From Crystallibacter sulfonylureivorans_A (lineage in GTDB: Bacteria > Actinomycetota > Actinomycetes > Actinomycetales > Micrococcaceae): a stretch of DNA of 64,000 bases. Shown in pieces: positions 6,561-14,914 of the stretch. Where the stretch lies: contig NZ_JBLKRT010000025.1 in NCBI RefSeq assembly GCF_047607445.1, positions 4,544-68,543 on the forward strand, given 5' to 3'. Position numbers and translations under genes: made by a program. Numbering within the stretch: the stretch's first letter is position 1; each line of letters begins with the position of its first letter. The notes beneath the pieces were generated by a model that was not told the DNA's origin, searched no databases, and was given only the letters and a program-made list of their open reading frames with translations.

Positions 6561-8723
6561 ATGAGCTCCCAGAGTTCGCCCGAACGGAATCATCACCACG
6601 GGCATGAGCAGGCCCAGGTGGCAGTGGACGAAGAACACGCAGTCCATACCCATGGGCAGCACGCAGGACACAGCACCGCCATGTTCAAAAACAAGTTCTG
6701 GCTATCGCTGGCTCTCTCAATCCCGGTCGTGCTCTTCAGCCCCATGTTCGCCATGCTCTTGGGTTACGACATTCCCGAGTTCCCCGGCGCAGAGTGGATT
6801 CCACCGGTGCTGGGCACCGTCATCTTCTTCTACGGAGGCTTGCCGTTCCTGAAGGGAGGGCTGTCGGAGCTGAAGGCCCGCCAGCCGGGCATGATGCTGC
6901 TGATCGCCATGGCCATCACCGTGGCCTTCGCCGCCTCCTGGATCACGACCCTGGGCATCGGCGGGTTCGACCTGGACTTCTGGTGGGAATTGGCGCTGCT
7001 GATCGTGATCATGCTGCTGGGTCACTGGATGGAGATGCGGGCCTTGGGTTCGGCCCAGGGCGCCCTCGACGCTCTGGCGGCCCTGCTGCCGGACCAAGCC
7101 GACTTGGTGAACGACGACGGCAGCGTCACCACGGTGCCGATCGGCACCCTTACTGCCGGCAACATCGTCCTGGTGCGCTCGGGCGCTCGGGTTCCCGCAG
7201 ACGGCCGCATCATCGACGGCGAGGCCGAGTTCGACGAATCCATGATCACCGGTGAATCCAAGGCCGTGGGCCGCGGTTCCGGAGACACCGTGGTCGCCGG
7301 AACCGTCGCCACCGACAATGCCGTGCGGGTAGAAATCACCGCTGTAGGATCTGATACCGCGCTGGCGGGCATCCAGCGCCTCGTCGCCGAGGCCCAAGCC
7401 TCGTCCTCCCGCGCCCAGGCCCTCGCAGACCGCGCGGCCGCCCTGCTGTTCTACTTCGCTCTCGGCGCCGGCATCATCACCTTCGCAGCCTGGCTCGCCT
7501 TGGGCAGCCCGGACGAGGCCGTGGTCCGCACGGTCACTGTGCTGGTGATCGCCTGCCCGCACGCATTGGGACTGGCCATCCCGCTGGTTATCGCGATCTC
7601 CACTGAACGCGCGGCTCGCTCCGGCGTGCTGATCAAAAACCGGATGGCGCTTGAACGCATGCGCACCGTCGACGTCGTGCTGTTCGACAAGACCGGCACC
7701 CTGACCGAAGGACGGCACGCCGTCACCGGTACCGCAGCGGTCGAGGGCGTCAGCGAGGCCGAACTGCTGGCCGCCGCGGCCGCGGTCGAGTCCGACAGCG
7801 AGCACCCGGTGGCCCGGGCGATCGTCGCGGCGGCCGCCGCCGACCCGCAGGCTTCCGCAATGCGGCTGCCCGGCCGCGACTTCAGTTCCATGACCGGCCG
7901 CGGCGTACGCGCCGTCGTGGACGGCGCCGACATGGCAGTGGGCGGACCGAACATGCTGCGCGAGCTCGGCCTGGTACAACCTCAGGAGCTGGCCGCCCGG
8001 ACCGCCGCGTGGATGGAGCGGGGCGCGGGTGTATTGCATGTGGTCCGCGACGGGCACATCATCGGCGCGGTCGCCTTGGAAGACAAGGTCCGCGACGAGT
8101 CACGGGCCGCCGTGGCAGCGTTGCAAGAGCGCGGGGTGAAGGTCGCCATGATCACCGGCGACGCCCGGCAGGTGGCCGATGCTGTCGGCCGGGACCTGGG
8201 CATCGACGAGGTCTTCGCCGAAGTGCTGCCACAGGACAAGGATAAAAAAGTGACAGAACTGCAGGAGCGCGGTCTGCAGGTCGCGATGGTTGGCGACGGT
8301 GTCAACGACTCCCCGGCCCTGGCCCGTGCCGAGGTCGGAATTGCCATCGGCGCCGGCACCGATGTGGCGATGGAGTCTGCCGGGGTCGTGCTGGCTGGCA
8401 ACGACCCGCGGGCCGTGCTGTCGATGATCGACCTGTCCCGGGCCAGTTACCGCAAGATGATCCAGAACCTGCTCTGGGCCACCGGCTACAACATCGTCGC
8501 CGTCCCGCTCGCCGCCGGCGTGCTCGCCTTTGCAGGTGTAGCGATCTCCCCGGCGGTCGCCGCGATCCTGATGTCTATTTCCACCATCGTGGTTGCCCTC
8601 AACGCCCAGCTGCTGCGCCGGATCGATCTGGACCCGGAACGAATCCAGCCGGTCGAAGCCGGACCCGCCGCGCGGGATACGGCCGCGGTCCCGAGTGGAT
8701 TCCGCTCCGCCGGAGAGCAGTAG
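6561..8723 (+). CDS. copB: Copper-translocating P-type ATPase, CopB (P1B-3) type
   Basis: A 720-residue ATP-driven metal pump in the cell membrane. The N-terminus is His-rich (HHHGHEQ to HTHGQHAGH, residues about 11-37) with no HMA domain; the transmembrane metal motif is CPH (VIACPHALGLAIPLV, near residue 333), which marks the P1B-3 Cu/Ag group; the phosphorylated Asp is in DKTGTLTEG (near 376) and the hinge motif GDGVND is near 578. TGES is also present (MITGESKAV). It follows the HMA protein by about 70 bases with GGAGAG before its ATG. Expected to export copper or silver. CopB-type versus CopA-type follows from CPH and the missing HMA domain. Confidence 0.95.
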   Translation: MSSQSSPERNHHHGHEQAQVAVDEEHAVHTHGQHAGHSTAMFKNKFWLSLALSIPVVLFSPMFAMLLGYDIPEFPGAEWIPPVLGTVIFFYGGLPFLKGGLSELKARQPGMMLLIAMAITVAFAASWITTLGIGGFDLDFWWELALLIVIMLLGHWMEMRALGSAQGALDALAALLPDQADLVNDDGSVTTVPIGTLTAGNIVLVRSGARVPADGRIIDGEAEFDESMITGESKAVGRGSGDTVVAGTVATDNAVRVEITAVGSDTALAGIQRLVAEAQASSSRAQALADRAAALLFYFALGAGIITFAAWLALGSPDEAVVRTVTVLVIACPHALGLAIPLVIAISTERAARSGVLIKNRMALERMRTVDVVLFDKTGTLTEGRHAVTGTAAVEGVSEAELLAAAAAVESDSEHPVARAIVAAAAADPQASAMRLPGRDFSSMTGRGVRAVVDGADMAVGGPNMLRELGLVQPQELAARTAAWMERGAGVLHVVRDGHIIGAVALEDKVRDESRAAVAALQERGVKVAMITGDARQVADAVGRDLGIDEVFAEVLPQDKDKKVTELQERGLQVAMVGDGVNDSPALARAEVGIAIGAGTDVAMESAGVVLAGNDPRAVLSMIDLSRASYRKMIQNLLWATGYNIVAVPLAAGVLAFAGVAISPAVAAILMSISTIVVALNAQLLRRIDLDPERIQPVEAGPAARDTAAVPSGFRSAGEQ

Positions 8724-8738
8724 CTAGGCTTGGTGCAA

Positions 8739-9212
8739 ATGATTGTCAGGAACAAGGCGTCAGGAACAGTGGCCGGGAACACTCCCCGGAACACCGTCTC
8801 CTCGCCTGCCCGTACGATCGGCCTGCTGCTCGGGCTTCTAGCGATCATCGTCGGTATCCTCGGCATGCACACCTGGACCGGGAACCATAACCCGGACTGG
8901 CAAGGGACACAGCATGTCGCCGCAATCGGGGAGGGCGCCGTCCACATCCCGCCGATGGCCGGATCGGCGCTATTGGTCCAGGACAGCGGCGGAACCGCGG
9001 CGGCCCTCTGTGCCAACTGCGGGGAAACCGACATGGCCGCTGGCATGTGCATCCTGGCCCTGTTCCTGACCGGAATGGCGGCCCTGCTGGGCCTGAAATC
9101 CGGCCTGGTTGTGTCTGCCGCCGGACTCCGCGGACCGCCCCGCATCCTTCCCCGCACCGCGCCGCATCTGCGGCCGCCTTCACTGGTTCAGCTCTCCATC
9201 AGCCGCACATAA
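8739..9212 (+). CDS. DUF6153-like small membrane protein of copper operon
   Basis: About 157 residues with a membrane helix near residues 27-44 (GLLLGLLAIIVGILGMHTW) and a second hydrophobic segment (AAGMCILALFLTGMAALLGL); two Cys close to it (ALCANCGETDMAAGMC) and His residues could bind metal. It resembles the DUF6153 family that accompanies copper genes in actinobacteria. An upstream TTG (8730) and GTG (8733) are in frame; ATG 8739 was chosen because GCTAGG lies about nine bases before it. Function unknown; the copper link is from position, 15 bases after the ATPase stop. Confidence 0.65.
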   Translation: MIVRNKASGTVAGNTPRNTVSSPARTIGLLLGLLAIIVGILGMHTWTGNHNPDWQGTQHVAAIGEGAVHIPPMAGSALLVQDSGGTAAALCANCGETDMAAGMCILALFLTGMAALLGLKSGLVVSAAGLRGPPRILPRTAPHLRPPSLVQLSISRT

Positions 9213-9328
9213 ACCGGCCGGTACCGCCGCTATGCGGAAAAACCGGTCCGTTACACCCTGCTTGGGCTCTTGCGCAGCGTGGGGCGATGGACGACACCTC
9301 AGAAGAACCACAGATTGAAGGAACCACA

Positions 9329-9973
9329 ATGAAACGTCAACTGACTGTCTCGGCAGCCGCCCTCGCCACCGTCCTGGCCCTGGCCGGATGCGCAACGGGC
9401 GAAAGCGGCACCCAGTCGCCGGAACAGACCCCGGCGGCCACCTCCGCAACGTCCGCTGCCGAGGTCAGCGCCGAACACAATGACGCGGATACGATGTTTG
9501 CCCAGATGATGATCCCGCACCACCAGCAGGCCGTGCAGATGAGCGAGATCATGCTCTCGAAGGAGAATCTTGACCCGCAGATTACCGGCCTGGCTACGAA
9601 GATCAAGGAAGCCCAGGGACCGGAAATCGAGCGGATGACCGGAATGCTCGAGGCTTGGGGCCAACCGAGCATGATGCCCTCGCAAAGCGCCGGTATGGAC
9701 GGTCACGAGCTGCCTGGCATGGCTTCCGAGGAAGCTGGCATGGAAGGCATGATGTCCGACGAGGATCTGGCACAGCTTGAGTCTGCCCAGAGCACCGAAG
9801 CCGCAAAGCTGTTCCTGACCCAAATGATCGCCCACCACGAAGGCGCCGTAAAGATGGCCGAGCAGGAAGTGGAGCAAGGCTCCAACCCGCAGGCCGTGAA
9901 ACTCGCCCGGACCATCGTCACGGACCAGGAAGGCGAAATCAAGGAGGTGCAGGACCTGCTCAAGGCCCTCTAA
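9329..9973 (+). CDS. DUF305 lipoprotein (copper-operon type)
   Basis: A 214-residue exported protein. The N-terminus is a lipoprotein signal with lipobox LALAGC, followed by a Thr/Ser/Ala-rich linker. Two DUF305 halves each carry a paired-His motif: MMIPHHQQAVQMSE and MIAHHEGAVKMAE, with a Met/His-rich segment between them (SMMPSQSAGMDGHELPGM), good for binding copper outside the membrane. The frame is open far upstream; ATG 9329 is the only start that gives a signal peptide and has GAAGGA before it. Biochemical role unproven. Confidence 0.88.
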   Translation: MKRQLTVSAAALATVLALAGCATGESGTQSPEQTPAATSATSAAEVSAEHNDADTMFAQMMIPHHQQAVQMSEIMLSKENLDPQITGLATKIKEAQGPEIERMTGMLEAWGQPSMMPSQSAGMDGHELPGMASEEAGMEGMMSDEDLAQLESAQSTEAAKLFLTQMIAHHEGAVKMAEQEVEQGSNPQAVKLARTIVTDQEGEIKEVQDLLKAL

Positions 9974-9992
9974 CCCCTCCCCGCAGCACCAA

Positions 9993-10026
9993 GCGGCAGC
10001 GGCGGCCACCCGGCCGCCGCTGCCGC
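9993..10026 (+). other. Strong hairpin between DUF305 and propeller genes
   Basis: A 15-base stem, GCGGCAGCGGCGGCC (9993-10007) with GGCCGCCGCTGCCGC (10012-10026), closes a four-base loop ACCC. It starts 20 bases after the DUF305 stop and has no T-tract. It could be an intrinsic terminator, a partial terminator or an mRNA stabiliser setting the ratio of the two lipoproteins. Confidence 0.65.
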
Positions 10027-10068
10027 CTCGCCACCCTCAACTCTTTTCCTGACCGGAGTAATACACCC

Positions 10069-10956
10069 ATGCCCCGAATGATCTCGACCCGCGCCGCCCA
10101 GGCGCTCACCGGCGTCGCTGCCCTCGCGCTGCTTGCAACCGCCTGCACCTCACCCGGTGGCGCAGCCCAGAACTCCACGCCCCCGGCCAATCGCAATCCG
10201 TTCGGCCATGTCCACGGCATGGCCGCAGACCCGGACACCGGACAGGTCCTGCTCGCCACCCACTATGGGCTGTTCGATGTCAGCACAGAGCCGGCCGAAA
10301 AGCTCAGTCCCACCATCGATCTCATGGGCTTCGCCGCCACGGCCGACGCCGGCCACTTCTACGCCTCCGGCCACCCCGGCGAAGGGTCGGACCTGCCGAA
10401 CCCTGTCGGTCTCATCCATTCCAACGACGGCGGGAAGACCTGGACACCGCTTTCCAGACCGGGCGAATCCGACTTCCACGCGCTGGCCACCACACGAGAC
10501 GGCATCATCGGCTTCGACGGCCAATTGCGGATCAGCGCCGATGGCCAGGAATGGAGTACCGTCCAGACCTCCCTCGAACCGGTGGCGTTGGCCGGCTCGC
10601 CCGAAAGCGACATCGTCCTGGCGACCACAGAAGACGGCGTCCAACGGTCCACCGACGGCGGCAACACCTGGTTACTGCCGGACGGTGCACCACTGCTGAT
10701 GTTCACCGCCTTCGCCGATCCTCGCACAGCAGTTGGCGTTGCACCCGACAGCACCGTACACGTCAGCCGGGACGCCGGAAATAGCTGGGAACAGACTGGC
10801 AAGGTTTCCGCGCCGGCCGCCGCAATCACTGCCGCAGTCGACGACGCAGGGGAGCTGCGCATCTGGGTCACCACGGATAACGGCGTCGAGCACTCCGCTG
10901 ACGGCGGGGCCGCATTTGACACCGCGATCCGCACAACCGGCAGTGTCGAGCGCTGA
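10069..10956 (+). CDS. F510_1955-type beta-propeller lipoprotein (sialidase/BNR-like)
   Basis: A 295-residue exported protein with lipobox LLATAC, then a repeat-built domain opening with NPFGHVHGMAADPDTG. Asp-box/BNR-like turns recur: SNDGGKTW, SADGQEW, STDGGNTW, SRDAGNSW. This matches the F510_1955 family often found in actinobacterial copper loci; the sialidase similarity concerns the fold and does not show glycosidase activity. Last gene of the copper operon, followed by a terminator. Likely a periplasmic-side (cell-wall) copper accessory protein. Confidence 0.8.
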   Translation: MPRMISTRAAQALTGVAALALLATACTSPGGAAQNSTPPANRNPFGHVHGMAADPDTGQVLLATHYGLFDVSTEPAEKLSPTIDLMGFAATADAGHFYASGHPGEGSDLPNPVGLIHSNDGGKTWTPLSRPGESDFHALATTRDGIIGFDGQLRISADGQEWSTVQTSLEPVALAGSPESDIVLATTEDGVQRSTDGGNTWLLPDGAPLLMFTAFADPRTAVGVAPDSTVHVSRDAGNSWEQTGKVSAPAAAITAAVDDAGELRIWVTTDNGVEHSADGGAAFDTAIRTTGSVER

Positions 10957-11010
10957 AGGGCGATGCTATTGGAAGGTACGTTGACCACCAAGTCGACGGT
11001 TGACGGCATA

Positions 11011-11041
11011 GAAGCCGGAGAGCTTTGGACTCTCCGGCTTC
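11011..11041 (+). terminator. Terminator of the copper operon
   Basis: GAAGCCGGAGAG (11011-11022) pairs perfectly with CTCTCCGGCTTC (11030-11041) around a seven-base loop, 55 bases after the last copper gene. No T-tract, as is common in high-GC actinobacteria. Confidence 0.75.
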
Positions 11042-11289
11042 TCCATTCGCAGCGAGGGCTTGTATGAGATGGTCCAAGAGCCGAGCATACTGGGCAGAAT
11101 CGGCATCGCAGTATGACTCAGGGATACTCGACTCGATATGGTCGCGGGCTAGAGATCGCAGGCTGGCGTACCTCCTTGTTCGTCAAGACCTTATTCGGCT
11201 ACGGAAGGCGCTAGGATCACGTGTTCTTAGCGGTGGGGAACTGCCTTATTGGACTGGCCCCTAGCTGAACCTTTGGTTAGGCTCGCGGA

Positions 11290-11412
11290 ATGTCTTCCAA
11301 TGTAAGTCCCCGCATAGTGGTGTTGAACGGGGGCTCGAGTTCCGGGAAGTCATCCATCACTCGAGCTCTCCAGGAAATGCTCCCGGAGCCGCGCTTCGGG
11401 TTCTACGAATAG
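11290..11412 (+). pseudogene. N-terminal remnant of a chloramphenicol-phosphotransferase-like kinase
   Basis: The frame encodes 40 residues ending at TAG 11410. It begins MSSNVSPRIVVLNGGSSSGK and continues SSITRALQEMLPEP, which is the P-loop start of CPT-like (chloramphenicol 3-O-phosphotransferase-like) kinases; the usual protein is about 180 residues. After the RFGF junction the family similarity stops and no downstream frame restores it. It is therefore a truncated, non-functional leftover. The rest of the 10957-11593 interval shows no other gene besides the terminator at 11011-11041. Confidence 0.6.
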
Positions 11413-11593
11413 AGGAGACGCCTGGGCGAAGGCCGGCCCCGCGCGGCTCTCGACTGGCAGGAAGGCGTCGACCATTCCTGCGCTGTCGAGGGCTCAAGCC
11501 CTCCGACGACGACGGCGGAGCGTCGCCGTCGCACCCGCCCGCGGAATTTCTACGCACCCACCGTTGACCGGAGCATTCTGCCAGAATAGGTGC

Positions 11594-13468
11594 ATGGACG
11601 TCGCCGTCGGTCTGCTGGCGCTGGTGGCGGTGATTTGTGCGGTCAGCGCGCTCGGCCGCCGGTTGAAGGTCTCCGTCCCGCTGCTGCTGGTGCTGGTCGG
11701 CGTTTTGGGATCTTATCTGCCCTTCATCCCATCGGTGGCCCTGATCCCGGACATCGTCCTGATCGGGATCCTGCCGCCGCTGCTCTATGCGGCAGCGCTG
11801 CGCACCTCAGTGGTGGAGTTCCAGGCCAACAAGCGGTCGATCGGAATGCTCTCGGTCGGTTATGTGATCTTCGGTACCGTCACGGTCGGACTGGTGGTCT
11901 GGTGGTTACTGCCCGACGTCCCGCTGCCGGCCGCGTTTGCCCTCGGCGCGGTGGTCGCACCACCCGACGCCGTGGCCGCTACGTCCATCGCCCGGCGGGT
12001 GGGCATGCCGCGGCGGATCGTGAACATCCTTGAGGGCGAGTCGCTAGTCAACGATGCAACAGCTCTGGTCCTACTCCGGGCCTCGATCGCAGCAATAGCC
12101 GGCAGTTTCACCCTGCTGGAGATCGGACTGGAGTTCCTGCTCGCTGTGGCCGGCGGAGCAGCGGCCGGAGCGGCTGCTGCCTGGCTGCTGCTGCAGATCC
12201 GTAGGAGGGTTCGCAATGTAGCCATCAATACCTCAATGTCGCTGGCCGCTCCCTTCGTGGCGTTCATCCCGGCCGAGAAAATCCATGCCTCCGGCGTCCT
12301 GGCGGTCGTCGTCGCCGGACTGATCATCGGCACCCGAAGTCCGGCGATGCCCGGCGGTGCATCCCGGTTGAGCCAGCGCAGCAACTGGGCCACAGTACAG
12401 TTCCTGCTGGAAAATTCCGTCTTCCTGCTGATCGGGTTGCAGGTGCGGTCGATCATCGATGCCGCGAACGCTGACCCGCTCGGCCTCGGACGCGTCTGGT
12501 GGACCTGCGCGGTGGTGCTGTTGGCGGTACTGGTCCTGCGCCCGGTCTGGGTATTTGCCACCATGTACCTCCCGCGCCTGGTCCCGCGGATCAGGCGATC
12601 GGACCCGGCGTCGGGCTGGCAGGTACCCGCCGTTGTCTCGTGGGCCGGGATGCGTGGTGTGGTGACCCTGGCCGCGGCCTTGGTCCTGCCACAGGACATA
12701 CCCCACCGCCAGGTCCTCGTCCTCGCCGCATTGTCGGTAGTGGGCGGAACCTTGGTGCTGCAGGGATTCAGCCTGCCCTGGCTGGTGCGCAGGCTGGGAC
12801 TGCATGGTCCGGATCCTGCGCAAGACGCGCTGACCCAGGCCTCGATGCTCCAGCAGACCGTGGCAGCCGGATTGGAAAGGCTGCGCACAGCCGCTGTGCC
12901 TGAGGACCCGCCGGAAGTCCTGGATATGCTGCAGCGGCGGACCGAGGAGCGCGGCTTGGCAGCCTGGGAGCGGCTGGGCCGGCCGGAAACCGAAATCCGC
13001 ACCCCCAGCCACCGCTATGCGCAGCTGCGGGTAGCCATGCTGGACGCCGAACGGGCCAAAGTCCTGGAACTTCGCGGGACGGGTGCCTACCCTTCCGAGG
13101 TGGTGGATGAGGTGCTGGAGCGGTTGGACATTGAAGAATCGATGCTCGACGCCGCCATGGACGACTGCGGGACCCGTCACGGGGCGTTCTTGGCCGTACC
13201 CCAGGAGGTGGCGGCCGGCTGCGGGCACATGGGCCGGGCACCGGACCGGCCGGTTCCGGTCGACCCTCAGTGCCTCGACTGCCACGCCGAAGGAACCACT
13301 CCGGTCCACCTGCGCTTGTGCCTGGAATGCGGCAACGTCGGGTGCTGCGATTCGTCCCCCGGCCTGCATGCGGCCCGCCACCACAGCACCACGGGACACC
13401 CGGTCATGCGCAGCGTCGAACCGGGTGAGTCGTGGCGCTGGTGCTATGTCGACGAAGTCCTGGGCTGA
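11594..13468 (+). CDS. CPA1-family Na+/H+ antiporter fused to a C-terminal UBP-type zinc finger
   Basis: A 624-residue protein. Residues 1 to about 400 are a cation/proton antiporter with 11-13 hydrophobic helices; the CPA1 markers ALGAVVAPPDAVAA and LEGESLVNDATALVL carry the expected transport Asp residues. A cytoplasmic helical linker follows. From Cys543 a UBP-type zinc finger begins (CGHMG, then CLDCHAEG, CLECGNVGCCD and the HHSTTGHPV His set). Such fusions occur in actinobacteria, but the partner of the finger is unknown since these cells lack canonical ubiquitin. ATG 11594 is favoured over an upstream in-frame start at 11564. Monocistronic. Confidence 0.92.
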   Translation: MDVAVGLLALVAVICAVSALGRRLKVSVPLLLVLVGVLGSYLPFIPSVALIPDIVLIGILPPLLYAAALRTSVVEFQANKRSIGMLSVGYVIFGTVTVGLVVWWLLPDVPLPAAFALGAVVAPPDAVAATSIARRVGMPRRIVNILEGESLVNDATALVLLRASIAAIAGSFTLLEIGLEFLLAVAGGAAAGAAAAWLLLQIRRRVRNVAINTSMSLAAPFVAFIPAEKIHASGVLAVVVAGLIIGTRSPAMPGGASRLSQRSNWATVQFLLENSVFLLIGLQVRSIIDAANADPLGLGRVWWTCAVVLLAVLVLRPVWVFATMYLPRLVPRIRRSDPASGWQVPAVVSWAGMRGVVTLAAALVLPQDIPHRQVLVLAALSVVGGTLVLQGFSLPWLVRRLGLHGPDPAQDALTQASMLQQTVAAGLERLRTAAVPEDPPEVLDMLQRRTEERGLAAWERLGRPETEIRTPSHRYAQLRVAMLDAERAKVLELRGTGAYPSEVVDEVLERLDIEESMLDAAMDDCGTRHGAFLAVPQEVAAGCGHMGRAPDRPVPVDPQCLDCHAEGTTPVHLRLCLECGNVGCCDSSPGLHAARHHSTTGHPVMRSVEPGESWRWCYVDEVLG

Positions 13469-13574
13469 GGCGTACCGCCGGGCGTTTGCCTAGTAGTAGT
13501 TGGTCGTCCACTACTGTGCCCGCTCGCCGATTCGGCCAACAGTCGGTTGCCGAGTCGAAACGATGCCGGTCGAA

Positions 13575-14342
13575 TCAGAACAGTGGCCAGGGCACCGCAG
13601 ACATCTCACCGCTCGGCGGCGGAAAGCGCCCGGCCAGGCGAAGCCGGTCACAGCGAGCGGCGATCGATGCGATCTCTTCGGCACTGAGCAAGTCCGCCAG
13701 GTTTTTGCCCAGCTCGCCGTGCAGTCCTTCGCTGACTCGGTCTATGCCGTCACGTTCCTCAGCGGTGAGAGCGTCTCCCAGCCATCCCCACAGGACCGTG
13801 CGCAGCTTGTGGTCACGGTGAAAGGTCAGCCCATGGTCCACGCCGTGCCGGTGTCCGTCCGTCATGGCAAGAATGTGGTCGCCCTTGCGGTCGGCGTTGT
13901 TGACGACGACGTCGAACACCGCCATGCGTCTGAGCGCCGGCGAGTCTTCGTGAACGAGGGCGACCATGCGTCCGTTCTCATCTCGACCCTTGAGAACGTG
14001 TTTCCAGCCCGTCTCCGGAACCTGGTCGGCCGCGACCAGGTCCACGGCGCGTTGGGCGGGGTCTTGCTCCTGCCAGAGCTGCACCATGCCTTCGCCCAGC
14101 GGACCATCGCGCAGCCAGGTCTGCGGTACGACGTCCCAGCCGAAGGCCTGCGAGACCAGGTAGGCCGCCACCTCCCGGTGGGCCAGGGTGCCATGGGGAA
14201 AATCCCACAACGGACTTTCCCCTGCTATCGGCTTATAAACGACCACCACGTCGCCGATACTGCCCAGAAATGTTGCGTTTGAAGCCGTCGTGATGCGGCC
14301 AGTGAGCGTCAGCTCGGCGGTCACCAGGTCCAGCGCCGGCAT
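13575..14342 (-). CDS. SCO1664-family protein (phosphatidylinositol-kinase-like fold)
   Basis: A 255-residue protein of the actinobacterial SCO1664 family, whose motifs resemble the PI3/4-kinase-like catalytic core: VYKPIAGE with the presumed ATP-binding Lys, HREVAAYLVS, the catalytic-loop-like FDVVVNNADRKGDHIL and the metal-loop-like GVDHGLTFH. Its substrate is not known. The ATG overlaps the DUF3090 stop codon (TGATG at 14340-14344), so translation is coupled. It is the third gene of the conserved phosphomutase/DUF3090/SCO1664 operon. Confidence 0.88.
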   Translation of the reverse strand: MPALDLVTAELTLTGRITTASNATFLGSIGDVVVVYKPIAGESPLWDFPHGTLAHREVAAYLVSQAFGWDVVPQTWLRDGPLGEGMVQLWQEQDPAQRAVDLVAADQVPETGWKHVLKGRDENGRMVALVHEDSPALRRMAVFDVVVNNADRKGDHILAMTDGHRHGVDHGLTFHRDHKLRTVLWGWLGDALTAEERDGIDRVSEGLHGELGKNLADLLSAEEIASIAARCDRLRLAGRFPPPSGEMSAVPWPLF

Positions 14343-14890
14343 CAGGCCTCGGGAAGGGTGCAGATGTGCCCGTCGGCGTCTATGGGGTCACCGCAAAGCG
14401 GGCACGTTGGGCGTCCGGCGTCCACGACCTCACGGGTGCGCTTCGCGAAAGCGCGGGCGGTGCCGACCGGCATTCGCACCACCAGCATCTCGGCCGCGTC
14501 AGCCCCGTCCTCGTCAAGCGCCTCGTCGTCGGCATCGACATCGGGGATGGCGTAGGCCTCGATCACGAGCTGCGCCGTCGTCGGGTCCCAACCTAAGGTC
14601 ATGGAACCGGTGCGAAACTGCTCCTGAACAGTCTCGAGTTGGTCGTTGTCGACAAGTTCAATCGGAGTGCTCGTAGGGACGCTGAAGGGGTTACCCTCGA
14701 CGGCGATGAGCTGGTCGAGAATTTCGTCGATCTTTTCCGCGAGCAGAGCCGACTGCTGCTTCTCCAGGGCAATGCTCACGATCTGCGTCCCTGCCCGCAC
14801 CTGCAGATAGAACGTCCGCGCCCCCGGAAGGCCAATGGTGCCAACGACGACGCGATCAGGCCAGGCGAACTCGTGAACACGTGTAGGCAT
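14342..14890 (-). CDS. DUF3090 family protein
   Basis: A 182-residue cytoplasmic protein with the DUF3090 opening (HEFAWPDRVVVGTIGLPGAR) and the FYLQVRAG strand. The C-terminus carries a likely zinc knuckle, CPLCGDPIDADGHIC. Its function is unknown. It sits between the phosphomutase and SCO1664 genes and overlaps the latter by one base, an arrangement kept across many actinobacteria, which suggests the three proteins act together. Confidence 0.92.
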   Translation of the reverse strand: MPTRVHEFAWPDRVVVGTIGLPGARTFYLQVRAGTQIVSIALEKQQSALLAEKIDEILDQLIAVEGNPFSVPTSTPIELVDNDQLETVQEQFRTGSMTLGWDPTTAQLVIEAYAIPDVDADDEALDEDGADAAEMLVVRMPVGTARAFAKRTREVVDAGRPTCPLCGDPIDADGHICTLPEA

Positions 14891-14914
14891 GTCAGTATTT
14901 TAGGCCCATGAGGT

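Noticed and set aside
6717..8057. 446-residue open frame on the minus strand inside copB
   Set aside because: It is the mirror of a high-GC gene with low-complexity His/Gly content; no start signal or family motif, while CopB is unmistakable.
11025..11264. 79-residue frame after the copper operon
   Set aside because: Starts inside the terminator hairpin and has no protein-like features.
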